The notes beneath the pieces were generated by a model that saw nothing but the letters and a program-made list of their open reading frames with translations, made no database searches and was not told the origin of the DNA. From assembly GCA_028874675.1 (NCBI GenBank), contig JAPPJA010000081.1:1-8819 (forward strand): 8,819 nucleotides of DNA, in the 5' to 3' direction. This stretch comes from Chloroflexota bacterium. GTDB lineage: Bacteria; Chloroflexota; Dehalococcoidia; Lucifugimonadales; UBA3495. Made by a program: the position numbers and the translations under genes. Below are positions 1-6,932 of the stretch, one piece after another; within the stretch, counting starts at the first letter, position 1; each line of letters begins with the position of its first letter.

Positions 1-47
1 CGGACATTTTCCCTGAGCACTTAACCGGACATTTTCCCTGGACAACA
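1..47. repeat. Tandem terminal repeats of an IS21-like element edge
   Basis: The 15-base motif CGGACATTTTCCCTG occurs at 1-15 and 26-40, a period of 25 bases, and the second copy is followed by GGACAACAACA. Two or more spaced direct copies of a recombinase-binding motif just inside a CA-3' terminus are characteristic of IS21-family (IstA/IstB) ends. I infer that the body of the element lies to the left of the window. No transposase gene is visible here, so the family call rests only on end architecture. Confidence 0.45.
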
Positions 48-276
48 ACATAATTATTGTGATTGGCTCATTTCTGAGTCGGAATTGACACCCCCTCCTG
101 CCAGCGCCGGATCACTTCAGAAATTTCCACTCTGATCACCTCCTTGTAAGCCCATTGCCCCACCTCGCTTTCAGGTGCAGAAATGGTCTACCATCCGGCG
201 CTCAGAGGGTCCTAATGACCCTGGTCTTTGTCCCCAATTGTGGTTTTTTCGCGGATTAGTGTCCAAGAGTTCCCGG

Positions 277-745
277 TTATTCACAGTCGACCTCGATGTC
301 CAGCTTCATCCCGAAGTAATATTGGTTCCACTTTTTTATAGGCGCATCTCCGGAGCCCGCTGCCAAGTCCGGCTGTTGGTGAACGACTGCGCCGCGATGA
401 TATTGGAATCTTCGATGGTTCCTTCCTTGATCCGTGCTCCCCGCTCTTTCAGATGTCCCCTGACTTCGTCAGACAGTCTTTTTCAACTCGTGTCGCCCCG
501 GCAAATGAGGATAGTGGAGGATGGTGCTGTCATCGGAGACGGGCTCCGACAACTTCAACCCAGCAAAGCGCCAGACCAACTTCGCGTCGTACAGCAGTTC
601 TTCCATGGCTGAGTCGCTGAGATTGTAGGGCAGATGTACGATGTGTACCCGCCGCAACACCGGCAGAGGATAGGGTCGCGGACCCCGCTGGCCCCGAAAG
701 TCCTGGGGTCTGAGGCGCTCCTCCAGCCCCTACCAGGAAATCAGG
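277..745 (-). pseudogene. Decayed IS5-family transposase (N-terminal half, frameshifted)
   Basis: Reading the minus strand from about 745 down, an IS5-type N-terminus appears in pieces. Frame one gives ISW, a TAG at 732-730, then RPYPLPVLRRVHIVHLPYNL and SDSAMEELLYDAKLVWRFAG, and ends at TGA 471-469. A second frame continues with a block containing KERGARIKEGTIEDSNIIAA, which aligns with the family's KEGTIVDATIIAAPSSTKN block around the first catalytic Asp (D of GTIEDS). A third frame gives PIKKWNQYYFGMKLDIEVD, matching the QTKKGNQWYFGMKAHIGVD block, and stops at 279-277. The C-terminal half with the remaining D and E residues was not found. At least two frameshifts and internal stops mean it cannot make a transposase. 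The order of motifs leaves little doubt about the family; the exact outer limits are approximate. Confidence 0.85.
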
Positions 746-927
746 GTTCTATGCGTTCCAAAACTCTTCTCTCCGGGTCTTGAGCTTCTAGCCTGAAAGT
801 CCAAATCGGCAAGAGTAGGCCGATTGGTCCTCTTCTCGTCCCTGGGGTCGGTCTGTTATCCCTTCAGTATGCCAGAATACCTTAGTTGTTCAGGGTACTC
901 TAAGCTAAGAAATTGCGAAGGACCCTC

Positions 928-936
928 TGATATGCT
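928..936 (+). promoter_or_regulatory. Possible extended -10 promoter of the ATPase-PIN unit
   Basis: TGATATGCT (TGN followed by TATGCT) lies 11 bases before the ATG at 948. No convincing -35 box is placed correctly; TTGCGA at 913-918 is only 12 bases away. No Shine-Dalgarno precedes the ATG, so transcription from here would give a leaderless or nearly leaderless mRNA. This is inference from motif match only. Confidence 0.3.
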
Positions 937-947
937 AGATTCATAGT

Positions 948-2300
948 ATGGAGAATATCACGTTCGAAAATTATCGTTGCTTCGGCGCTAGGCGTACAGC
1001 AAGATTGGCGCCATTGACGCTGTTGGTGGGACCAAATAGCACTGGAAAAACATCATTCATGGCTTTGCTCAGGGCCATGTTGGATGTCTCTATCCGCGAA
1101 GAAGTTCCTGACTTCCGAGAAGCCGCCTTCGACATGGGAAGCTTTGAGGACGTTGTGCATAGGGAAAGAAGTAGCAACGAGCCCATGTCTTTTTTCGAAG
1201 CCGAGGTGACTACTAAGCCTCGATATGGGGCAAACTCAGGACTTATCACGTTTCGATCAAGATTCGAGAGCAGGGCAGCGGCACCGTTCCCTGTCGCCCG
1301 CGCTATTTCATCTGATGGCAGGTCTTTTGAGGCGGAAACTCTATCTAGTGGGGAAATGAAGGTCCGCTTCGTTAATCGAGATGAAGAATATGCGCAAATC
1401 CTGGATACTTTCCGTTTCCTGAGTGATGATTCCGAATTGGTACCTTTCCAGTCGCTGTTAAGCCGACTGATGTTTGGCTCGACGAGGGAACGAGAAGGAG
1501 AATGGCCAGATCAACAAACAGCTTTGGCACTGAGGCAATTCCGTTCGAACGTACTATACCGTCTTCAACCCCGAGACCGGGCGAGGGTGCGAGAACCTTA
1601 CTTCGCGGCAGGTCCTGTTCGGTCGAAACCGGTGCGAACTTACGACCTGATCAGGCCTACCCGAGATTCCGAAGGTGAGTATGTTCCAACGTACATGGCT
1701 ACATTATATCGGAAGGGTGGCCCTGACTGGGAGACATTGAGGGCGAAGCTGGAACGGTTCGGTCAGGAGTCAGGGTTATTTGGTGACATTACGGTAGACC
1801 CAATGCGAGGGAATGACGGGTCTCCGTTTCAGATTAAAGTCAGAGAATATGACGTGCTTGGCTTGGGAAGCGAAAGAGCATACCGGAACCTGACAGATGT
1901 CGGTTACGGGGTAAGCCAGATTTTGCCCATTCTTATTGAATTGTTTAGGATTGATGCTCCTGACACGTTCCTTTTGCAACAACCTGAGGTCCACCTCCAT
2001 CCGAGTGCGCAAGCTGCCTTGGGAAGCCTTCTCTGTGACATAGCTGCGGACAGACATCAACTGGTCGTAGAAACCCACAGCGACTATCTTATTGACCGGA
2101 TTCGCATGGATGTGAGAGACAGGACAACAAAGCTGGACCCTGAGGAAGTGTCGATCTTGTATTTCGAACCAAGCGACTCGGATGTAAATATCCACTCCGT
2201 AACCATCGACAATTTAGGCAATGTGCTAGGTACACCGCCATCGTACGGAGATTTTTTCATGCATGAAACTAATCGATCTATCGGCGTTCTGACGGACTAA
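948..2300 (+). CDS. AAA_15/AAA_21 ABC-like ATPase, partner of a PIN nuclease
   Basis: A 450-residue cytosolic ATPase of the OLD/Rad50-like ABC type. Residues 1-45 form the N-terminal strand and P-loop with Walker A GPNSTGKT at 28-35. A long variable middle follows, then a signature-like stretch LTDVGYGVSQILPIL at 315-329, the Walker B region FLLQQPEVHLHP at 341-352, and a switch histidine H377 in ETHSDYLIDR. The usual acidic DE or EE of Walker B reads Q344 Q345 here, whereas E347 and the following HLHP are kept. I recall QQPEVHLHP from relatives, so this may be a subfamily trait. No TOPRIM or other nuclease domain is fused, and the length fits a stand-alone ATPase subunit. The stop is one base before the PIN gene, indicating an operon. 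ABC-like ATPases of this class paired with a small nuclease commonly sense infection and license the effector (PARIS, Septu and Gabija are examples); that role is inferred here. No Shine-Dalgarno precedes the ATG, which is placed directly before a typical ITFENYRCF start. Confidence 0.9.
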   Translation: MENITFENYRCFGARRTARLAPLTLLVGPNSTGKTSFMALLRAMLDVSIREEVPDFREAAFDMGSFEDVVHRERSSNEPMSFFEAEVTTKPRYGANSGLITFRSRFESRAAAPFPVARAISSDGRSFEAETLSSGEMKVRFVNRDEEYAQILDTFRFLSDDSELVPFQSLLSRLMFGSTREREGEWPDQQTALALRQFRSNVLYRLQPRDRARVREPYFAAGPVRSKPVRTYDLIRPTRDSEGEYVPTYMATLYRKGGPDWETLRAKLERFGQESGLFGDITVDPMRGNDGSPFQIKVREYDVLGLGSERAYRNLTDVGYGVSQILPILIELFRIDAPDTFLLQQPEVHLHPSAQAALGSLLCDIAADRHQLVVETHSDYLIDRIRMDVRDRTTKLDPEEVSILYFEPSDSDVNIHSVTIDNLGNVLGTPPSYGDFFMHETNRSIGVLTD

Positions 2301-2301
2301 G

Positions 2302-2796
2302 ATGTGTGCAATAATTGACAACAGCGCCAGGGACGAGGTATTTGGTTCTGCGCGAAGTCCAAGAGCGACCGCATTTCTAAAGTGGCTGGAGGAAGGACAC
2401 ACCAAGTTGGTGTTGGGGGGTAGACTGCTGGCAGAACTAGCCGGGGGTGATGATCAACCTGGATCCGCCTCGTTTAAGAGATGGCTACGAACTGCCGAAG
2501 CGAGGGGCTTTGCCTACAAAACCGATGGTGACGTGGACGGACAAACTGAATATTTGGAAGCTGCTGTTGACCAACGGCGCCAAAAGCTATGTAGGTCAGA
2601 TGACCCGCACGTCCTTGCATTGGCTAGGGTAACTGGTGCCAGACTCCTTTTCACAAATGACCGGAATCTAATTCAAGATTTTCAGAATAACGCCATATTG
2701 AGAGGACCGAGCGGCAAGGTGTATCCAACCACCGATTATCATCAATTCTTGCATGACCGAAACAACTACAATCTGTGCTCGGGGATGCGATACTAA
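2302..2796 (+). CDS. PIN-domain nuclease, predicted effector of the ATPase pair
   Basis: A 164-residue protein with a PIN-like fold, a metal-dependent RNase superfamily that includes VapC toxins. The acidic residues are all present and in order: D6 in the first strand (CAIIDNS), E45 in GGRLLAELAG, D100/D101 in RSDDPHVLALA, and D120 in ARLLFTNDRNL. The C-terminal RGPSGKVYPTT block resembles a motif I recall from proteins of this subfamily next to ABC-like ATPases. It is somewhat longer than a typical VapC (about 130-140 residues), and no VapB-like antitoxin is adjacent. The gene begins one base after the ATPase stop with no clear Shine-Dalgarno of its own, so translation is probably coupled. 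Predicted role: an RNA- or DNA-cutting effector controlled by the ATPase. Substrate and trigger cannot be read from sequence. Confidence 0.85.
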   Translation: MCAIIDNSARDEVFGSARSPRATAFLKWLEEGHTKLVLGGRLLAELAGGDDQPGSASFKRWLRTAEARGFAYKTDGDVDGQTEYLEAAVDQRRQKLCRSDDPHVLALARVTGARLLFTNDRNLIQDFQNNAILRGPSGKVYPTTDYHQFLHDRNNYNLCSGMRY

Positions 2797-3898
2797 ACTA
2801 AGGTGTAGGAGTCATGACTTGATCTGACAGATGGGAATCAACTTACAGTGGTGAACTGTAGGGTCGTGTTTTCTGATAGATCACCCCCCAAGTCAAGATT
2901 TTCTCCGTCGCCAAAAAGTCGGTTTTGACGGAAAGTCTCCAAGGAGTTGAAAACAGCAGAGTTCAATGGGAAAGTCCAGATGTCGCATTTTCCGGATGAA
3001 GCTCCCCTAGTGCCAGATCGTACTTTGAATCTCCAGCGCAGAATGGTCTGCCATTTCGCCAGAGGTAATTTCTTTAACCGCTATCTAGCCCATTAGGGCC
3101 CCGCTGCTTGCCTTATTCTCTTTTTGGGTTGTCGCTGTCGCGCCTGCTGAGAATTTCCGCCCCTTTCCACTTTCGGAATTCAGTCTGTTCGGACGCTGAC
3201 CATGGCTATGAACCCGCGGCACCTCCAAAAGTGCCTAAAGCCCGCTAGACCCGTTGCGTGCCGGACACCCACACTCCAAACCCGAACGAAGATTGCTGTC
3301 TCTGAGTAGGGGCTTAATGGTTTCAGCCAAATATTAAGCTGAGAACTACACATCGATGATCACCGCTTCGCCAGTAGTGCAGGCGATTGCCAGATCGGAA
3401 GAAGAAAAAGCTGGGTCGCAGTTCCCGCAAGTCACCGACGGGCGAGTGTGGGCGCCGCCGTCGGGACTGCAAGGCCGGCGGATGTCACGGTCGTGGCGAC
3501 CCGGTCCATTGGTCCGATGTGTGATATTTCCGCGGTAAACCGCCTTTCGGGGCCCTTTCGGCCTGGGACAAAAAATGTCATATAATTGCCACTATATGAC
3601 GCCTTAAGGAGGCCAAGAGCGACCCACCAAAGTGCTGCCGCAACTTTTGGTAGATGACCACCACCTCGGGCTCCGTGCTATACGGTTCTTTGTACTGGCA
3701 GAAGCTGTTCAAGCCGTTACCCTTGGCCGGACAACTCGGAGCAGCATAAGCAGCTGTCCCGCTGCTCAGGAAGCTCCAGCTTGGAATTCAGCACTTTTCC
3801 ATGCTGTTTACTCATCCCGCACTCCTCTACTTCTATAGGCAAGGGGGCCTCGAAACACACCGTTCATCGAATGTCAGGTGGGGTCTGTCCTTTGCACG
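2797..3898. other. 1.1 kb region with no convincing gene
   Basis: All three frames on both strands break into short pieces. A perfect 6-bp inverted repeat, TACAGT/ACTGTA, sits at 2844-2860 just after the PIN gene. Open but start-less frames occur on the minus strand around 2845-3085 (for example WTFPLNSAVFNSLETFRQNR) and on plus around 3343-3597. On minus, from about 3873 down to 3577, two overlapping frames (MSKQHGKVLNSKLELPEQRD, then EPEVVVIYQKLRQHFGGSLL) look like a frameshifted small gene. None matches a family I recognise. AAGGAGG at 3606-3612 is a perfect Shine-Dalgarno with no start codon at usable spacing; the first GTG is 19 bases on. The region is probably decayed gene remnants. Confidence 0.5.
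3570..3600 (-). terminator. AT-rich hairpin with T-run, possible terminator
   Basis: GTCATATA at 3577-3584 and TATATGAC at 3593-3600 form a perfect 8-bp stem with an 8-base loop. On the minus strand the stem is followed by A and six T (complement of 3570-3575), the layout of a Rho-independent terminator, though the stem is weak for lack of GC. On the plus strand the same palindrome contains TATAAT (3581-3586) and could instead be an operator or promoter. Confidence 0.35.
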
Positions 3899-5092
3899 TC
3901 AGCTTGACTGCCAGTCATCCCCGGGCATTATCCGCAGCATGAATTCGTCAAACATGGGTACCGTGAAGGCAGTATCCCCGTGACTTGGACTCCAGATCAT
4001 CCCCTTGGAAATAAGTTGATTCCGGGTTGGCGCCAGCGAACTCACTCGGCGCCCCAGCGCATTGGCAATATCGCCTGAGCGATGGGGACCAGGGCCCAGG
4101 CTCGCCATTGCCCGGACGTACCGCTTTTCCGTAGGAGTGAGGCGATCAAATCTGACGAGGGAGAAGCTCCCATCCAGGGTTGCCAGGGCCCGTTGGGATG
4201 CAAGGTCAACGTCTGACAGATTGATCGGAGAACGTTCTGCCACATCCCAGACGTGCTTGCCCCACTCTTGCAGGAAGTAGGGATAGCAATGGGTTTCCTC
4301 AATCAACTGATCGAGCGCTCCTCTCTCGATTTCCACCCCCTCATCTGCCGCAGGTTTGGCTATGGCCAACCTGGCATCCTCACGGGAAAGAGGGCCTATC
4401 TCGGGAAACTCAAACAGTCTCTCGGCGTAGGACTTGGCCCGACCCATCTGGCCCCGTATTTGCGGCAAACCGGCCCCCAACATTATCACCGGCAACTGGC
4501 GCTGTGACACGCGGTGCAATGCGGTAATGAGGGCAGCCAGCTCCTCTTCCGCCACGTATTGCAGCTCGTCAACGAAGATGGCCACGCAGGTCCCATCGGC
4601 CCTTGCGGCCTCTCCCACAACGGCCAGCAGGTCCTGGAGATCTATCTCCAGGTCGCCGTTGTCCGCCAGGCCCGGTTCGGAGTCCAAGTCCAGGCTCAGT
4701 TCAATGTCCTGGTATTTCAGCTTGAGGGCGCCCACGAACCCCGCCAGACCCTTCAGCGCACGTTGGGCCAGGGCCCTCGCCGACTCCCGGTTGGAGAGTT
4801 TGATCAGTGCGATGCGAAGTTCCGGGGCCAGGATTGAGGGAAGGGAACGGCCTTCGGGCGCCTCGATGCGCAGGGCCTGGATACCCCTCTGCTCCGCGTC
4901 TTCCCTGATGCGGTTCAGCAGGACCGTCTTGCCGACGCCGCGCAAACCGACCATGAGAAGGCTCTTGCTGGGACGGCCTATCCTGGTACGCTCAAGGGCG
5001 ATATAAGCCGCATCCCGTAACTCATCGCGGCCGGCCAACTCAGGCGGCGGGGTTCCTGCACCGGGGGCATAGGGGTTGCGTATGGGGTCCAT
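3899..5092 (-). CDS. Orphan STAND/AAA_16-type ATPase with C-terminal winged-helix-like region
   Basis: A 397-residue cytosolic P-loop ATPase. The N-terminus NPYAPGAGTPPPELAGRDEL (6-25) is the conserved lead-in of this family, placing the ATG at 5092 correctly. Walker A is GLRGVGKT (49-56), Walker B CVAIFVDE (169-176) ends in D175-E176, and LPVIMLGAGLPQIRG (200-214) resembles a sensor strand. The region after about 318 (LTPTEKRYVRAMASL, then GDIANALGRRVSSLAPTRNQ) reads as a winged helix-turn-helix. It resembles archaeal-type/ORC-like ATPases annotated simply as ATP-binding protein in Actinobacteria and Chloroflexota; no effector domain is fused and no partner gene is adjacent on its strand. 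No Shine-Dalgarno is seen. On its own strand TTGTAA, 17 bases and TAGAAT precede the ATG so closely that a leaderless transcript is likely. Function unknown; a DNA-binding switch or regulator is inferred. Confidence 0.85.
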   Translation of the reverse strand: MDPIRNPYAPGAGTPPPELAGRDELRDAAYIALERTRIGRPSKSLLMVGLRGVGKTVLLNRIREDAEQRGIQALRIEAPEGRSLPSILAPELRIALIKLSNRESARALAQRALKGLAGFVGALKLKYQDIELSLDLDSEPGLADNGDLEIDLQDLLAVVGEAARADGTCVAIFVDELQYVAEEELAALITALHRVSQRQLPVIMLGAGLPQIRGQMGRAKSYAERLFEFPEIGPLSREDARLAIAKPAADEGVEIERGALDQLIEETHCYPYFLQEWGKHVWDVAERSPINLSDVDLASQRALATLDGSFSLVRFDRLTPTEKRYVRAMASLGPGPHRSGDIANALGRRVSSLAPTRNQLISKGMIWSPSHGDTAFTVPMFDEFMLRIMPGDDWQSS

Positions 5093-5180
5093 GGAAAGAT
5101 TCTATACTATTATTAGCTAAGTTACAACTAGTTTGTAATTTAGCTAACTTGGCTATACTTTCTTGGGGGGCCTATAGAAT
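5093..5180 (-). promoter_or_regulatory. Promoter and palindromic operator upstream of the orphan ATPase
   Basis: Two 14-base arms, TTAGCTAAGTTACA (5113-5126) and TGTAATTTAGCTAA (5134-5147), are inverted repeats with one mismatch around a 7-base centre. Each contains the self-palindrome TTAGCTAA. CTATACT occurs as a direct repeat outside them at 5102-5108 and 5153-5159. The minus-strand promoter (TTGTAA, 17-base spacer, TAGAAT) overlaps the inner arm, so a dimeric repressor bound here could block the ATPase promoter. On plus, TTGGCT (5149-5154), 18 bases, then TATAGA (5173-5178) could be a divergent promoter, but no clear gene follows it. Confidence 0.5.
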
Positions 5181-5395
5181 ATTTTTCCTGCTCTATTTTA
5201 GCGACAAGAGTAATGACGCCCCCGGGAAATGGGTCGGCTATCCCAAAGGGAAGACCTGCCCCGACTTCTCCCCGGTGGCAAGAAATGACGATATTGCCCG
5301 GAATCCGACAACGTTGCACCGGCCGGCGCGCCGCAGAGACCACTAACCGCTCGGCGGCCGGTCGCTTCTCGGCTATTGGTGAATAAACAAATCCG
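5181..5395. other. Intergenic, nothing convincing
   Basis: This stretch separates the orphan ATPase promoter from the terminator of the zinc-ribbon gene. A 57-codon plus-strand frame beginning ATG at 5212 lacks a Shine-Dalgarno and has a composition typical of random GC-rich sequence. I see no RNA gene or repeat. Confidence 0.5.
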
Positions 5396-5419
5396 GTCTG
5401 GCAGTATGCCCTGCCAGAC
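5396..5419 (-). terminator. Hairpin terminator after the zinc-ribbon gene
   Basis: GTCTGGCA (5396-5403) and TGCCAGAC (5412-5419) form a perfect 8-bp stem with an 8-base loop, 39 bases beyond the stop of the four-cysteine gene. On the minus strand the stem is followed by CGGATTTGTTTATT, a broken T-rich tract rather than a clean run, so efficiency may be modest. Confidence 0.5.
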
Positions 5420-5458
5420 TCCTTTGGACGGTTCTCAGCAGTAGGCAGGGGACAGGAA

Positions 5459-5683
5459 CTATCCCCTCCTGCCCGGGAGCCTGGAAATAAATTGGGAAAG
5501 CCGTCCCCTTCGTTCCGGTTCTTGTTCGGTCACGCCTATTCGAAACTTCCTGGCCCCGCAGGTTGCGCACTGGCCGGACATGGCGGACCTACCATTCTTG
5601 AAGACCACCTGCTGACTTCCAGATGTCGCTGTCCTTGCTCGACACCTCAGGCAGTAGATTTCGTCCCTGGTTGCGATAGTCAC
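5459..5683 (-). CDS. Small DUF5679-like zinc-ribbon protein
   Basis: A 74-residue protein with two CxxC knuckles: C11/C14 in YCLRCRART and C39/C42 in QCATCGARKFRIG. Between them lies VVFKNGRSAMSG. The pattern YCxxCR, NGRxAxxGxC, CGxxxFRIG matches what I remember of DUF5679, a small presumed zinc-binding domain of unknown function. The tail after residue 52 is basic (ERRGRLSQFISRLPGRRG). The start is GTG at 5683, supported by GGGAGGG at 5697-5691 with a 7-base spacer; ATG is not available nearby. It lies downstream of the minus-strand recombinase, 274 bases away, and ahead of a hairpin terminator. Nucleic-acid binding is plausible from the zinc ribbon and basic tail but not shown. Confidence 0.75.
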   Translation of the reverse strand: MTIATRDEIYCLRCRARTATSGSQQVVFKNGRSAMSGQCATCGARKFRIGVTEQEPERRGRLSQFISRLPGRRG

Positions 5684-5957
5684 GGGCTTTCCCTCCCAAA
5701 CAACAGGTTACGATGGTCAATGGCCCCTACATGGGGACCCGAGCTCTTGAGGAGACCAACTGGGTTCACCATGCCAATTGCAGCCAGCGTGTCGCTAACG
5801 AGTTGCCGCTCAGGAGTGCTTTCCCTTACAACGGCCAGGAGCTATGGTTTGACCTGTGTCTATGAGATTCGACCTAATCTAGCCGCCAACAACCTTCCGC
5901 CCAGTTCCGGCTTCGGGGTGGCATCCCTTCCCTCCAGCGGTTTATTCCGTGGTCTTT
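5684..5957 (-). other. Spacer between recombinase and zinc-ribbon gene, with possible coding remnant
   Basis: On the minus strand a Shine-Dalgarno-like GGAGGGAAGGG directly precedes an ATG (5924-5922), but that frame stops after 16 codons. A different frame, open for about 53 codons (including PERQLVSDTLAAIGMVNPVG), ends with a TGA overlapping the GTG of the zinc-ribbon gene. It has a TAG just upstream and no good start. It could be the tail of a decayed gene once coupled to the zinc ribbon. I do not recognise the product. Confidence 0.25.
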
Positions 5958-6932
5958 TCATCCGGCTCCCTGCCGACCGTAGTATCTGGCCACGGCGCCC
6001 CGCCCCGCGGCTTCTGCGCGAGTGTATCTTGCCGGCATCGTGGGAGACTCCCACCTGCCCGCCGTCATCAGCGCCGGCAATTCGCAGCCCGAGGCGGCCA
6101 GGTCAATTGCCATGCCCACCCGGGGCGAATGCCCGGCGAAGTCTCCCTGGACCCCAGCCGCCCTGGCAGCGGCGGCAATGCGCCGGTTGATCTGCCGAGG
6201 GGAAAGTCCGAAGACACTAACCTCAGGGCCAGAAGTTGCAGGCTTGATATGCGACACCGCATCCATTGTTGCCGGGCTCAGGTAAAGCACGGAACCCTCA
6301 CCGCTCTGGTCAGTCTTGGAATTGCGTACCATCAGACGGCCGCTCCCATCGGCAGCCGGTTCCAGGTCGCCCCAGGTGAGGGCCGCCGCCTCAGAGCGCC
6401 GCAACAGAGCATCCCGCATCACCGCAACCAAGGCAATGTCCACCAATGCCCGGCGCCTGGCCCTGGCCGCAGATTCCAACTGGCCGCCGGGCAGCATCCT
6501 GGGGAAGCCGGCGGTGGCCTGGATGGCCACCTGTACCTCCCTGGTGAGGGCCGCCGCCTGCTGCTGCGGGCGGGAAATGGTGCGCGACAGCCCGGCCAAG
6601 ACCCGGCGGACCCCCTCGTTGTCCGTGGGGTCTGGGTGTCCCGCATCCTTGTGAACGGCGGCCAGGGCGGAGCGCGCCAACTTGACCGTGGCGATGGAGG
6701 CGCCGCACTCGGCCCGGTCCAGCAGGTAGTCCGCCACTGCCAGGGGCTCGGCCGGCATGACTTGGTGGCCCCTGGCCTGGGCCCACCGGCGCCAGAGGTT
6801 CCACTGGCTGCCGTAGCACCGCCGGGTGGAGGCGGACCTGGCGCTGGCCATGGCCTCCTGCAGGCGCTGGCGGTCCACCGGGGCCGGAACACTCGGCGAA
6901 CTGGGGGCAGGAAGGATGGTGTTAGAGGTCAA
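5958..6932 (-). CDS. Tyrosine recombinase/integrase (minus-strand copy)
   Basis: A 324-residue phage-integrase-family site-specific recombinase. An N-terminal SAM-like core-binding domain spans roughly 20-120 (STRRCYGSQWNLWRRWAQAR, later DPTDNEGVRR), followed by the catalytic domain. The active-site set is intact: R178 (LLRRSEAAALTWGD), K206 (RNSKTDQ), H268 and R271 (FAGHSPRVG), W294 (TAGRWES) and the nucleophile Y303 (MPARYT). It should cut and rejoin DNA through a 3'-phosphotyrosine. It is clearly paralogous to the plus-strand recombinase at 7205-8224, sharing long identical blocks. The start is uncertain: TTG at 6932 is the only start before an upstream in-frame TAA and has only a weak GGACA behind it; an internal ATG at residue 28 would lose part of the first helix. 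It faces away from the second recombinase across a 63-base divergent control region. Confidence 0.9.
   Translation of the reverse strand: MTSNTILPAPSSPSVPAPVDRQRLQEAMASARSASTRRCYGSQWNLWRRWAQARGHQVMPAEPLAVADYLLDRAECGASIATVKLARSALAAVHKDAGHPDPTDNEGVRRVLAGLSRTISRPQQQAAALTREVQVAIQATAGFPRMLPGGQLESAARARRRALVDIALVAVMRDALLRRSEAAALTWGDLEPAADGSGRLMVRNSKTDQSGEGSVLYLSPATMDAVSHIKPATSGPEVSVFGLSPRQINRRIAAAARAAGVQGDFAGHSPRVGMAIDLAASGCELPALMTAGRWESPTMPARYTRAEAAGRGAVARYYGRQGAG

Noticed and set aside
175..612. 145-codon plus-strand open frame
   Set aside because: It is antisense to the IS5 transposase relic and has no family resemblance.
202..930. Perfect 12-bp inverted repeat (202-213 and 919-930) flanking the IS5 relic
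   Set aside because: About two such matches are expected by chance in a window this size, and the arms do not look like IS5 termini.
3392..3403. AGATCGGAAGAA resembling a sequencing-adapter start
   Set aside because: Matches the common adapter for only 11 bases and then diverges; chance.
5212..5385. 57-codon plus-strand frame after a possible divergent promoter
   Set aside because: No Shine-Dalgarno, basic low-complexity product, no recognisable motif.
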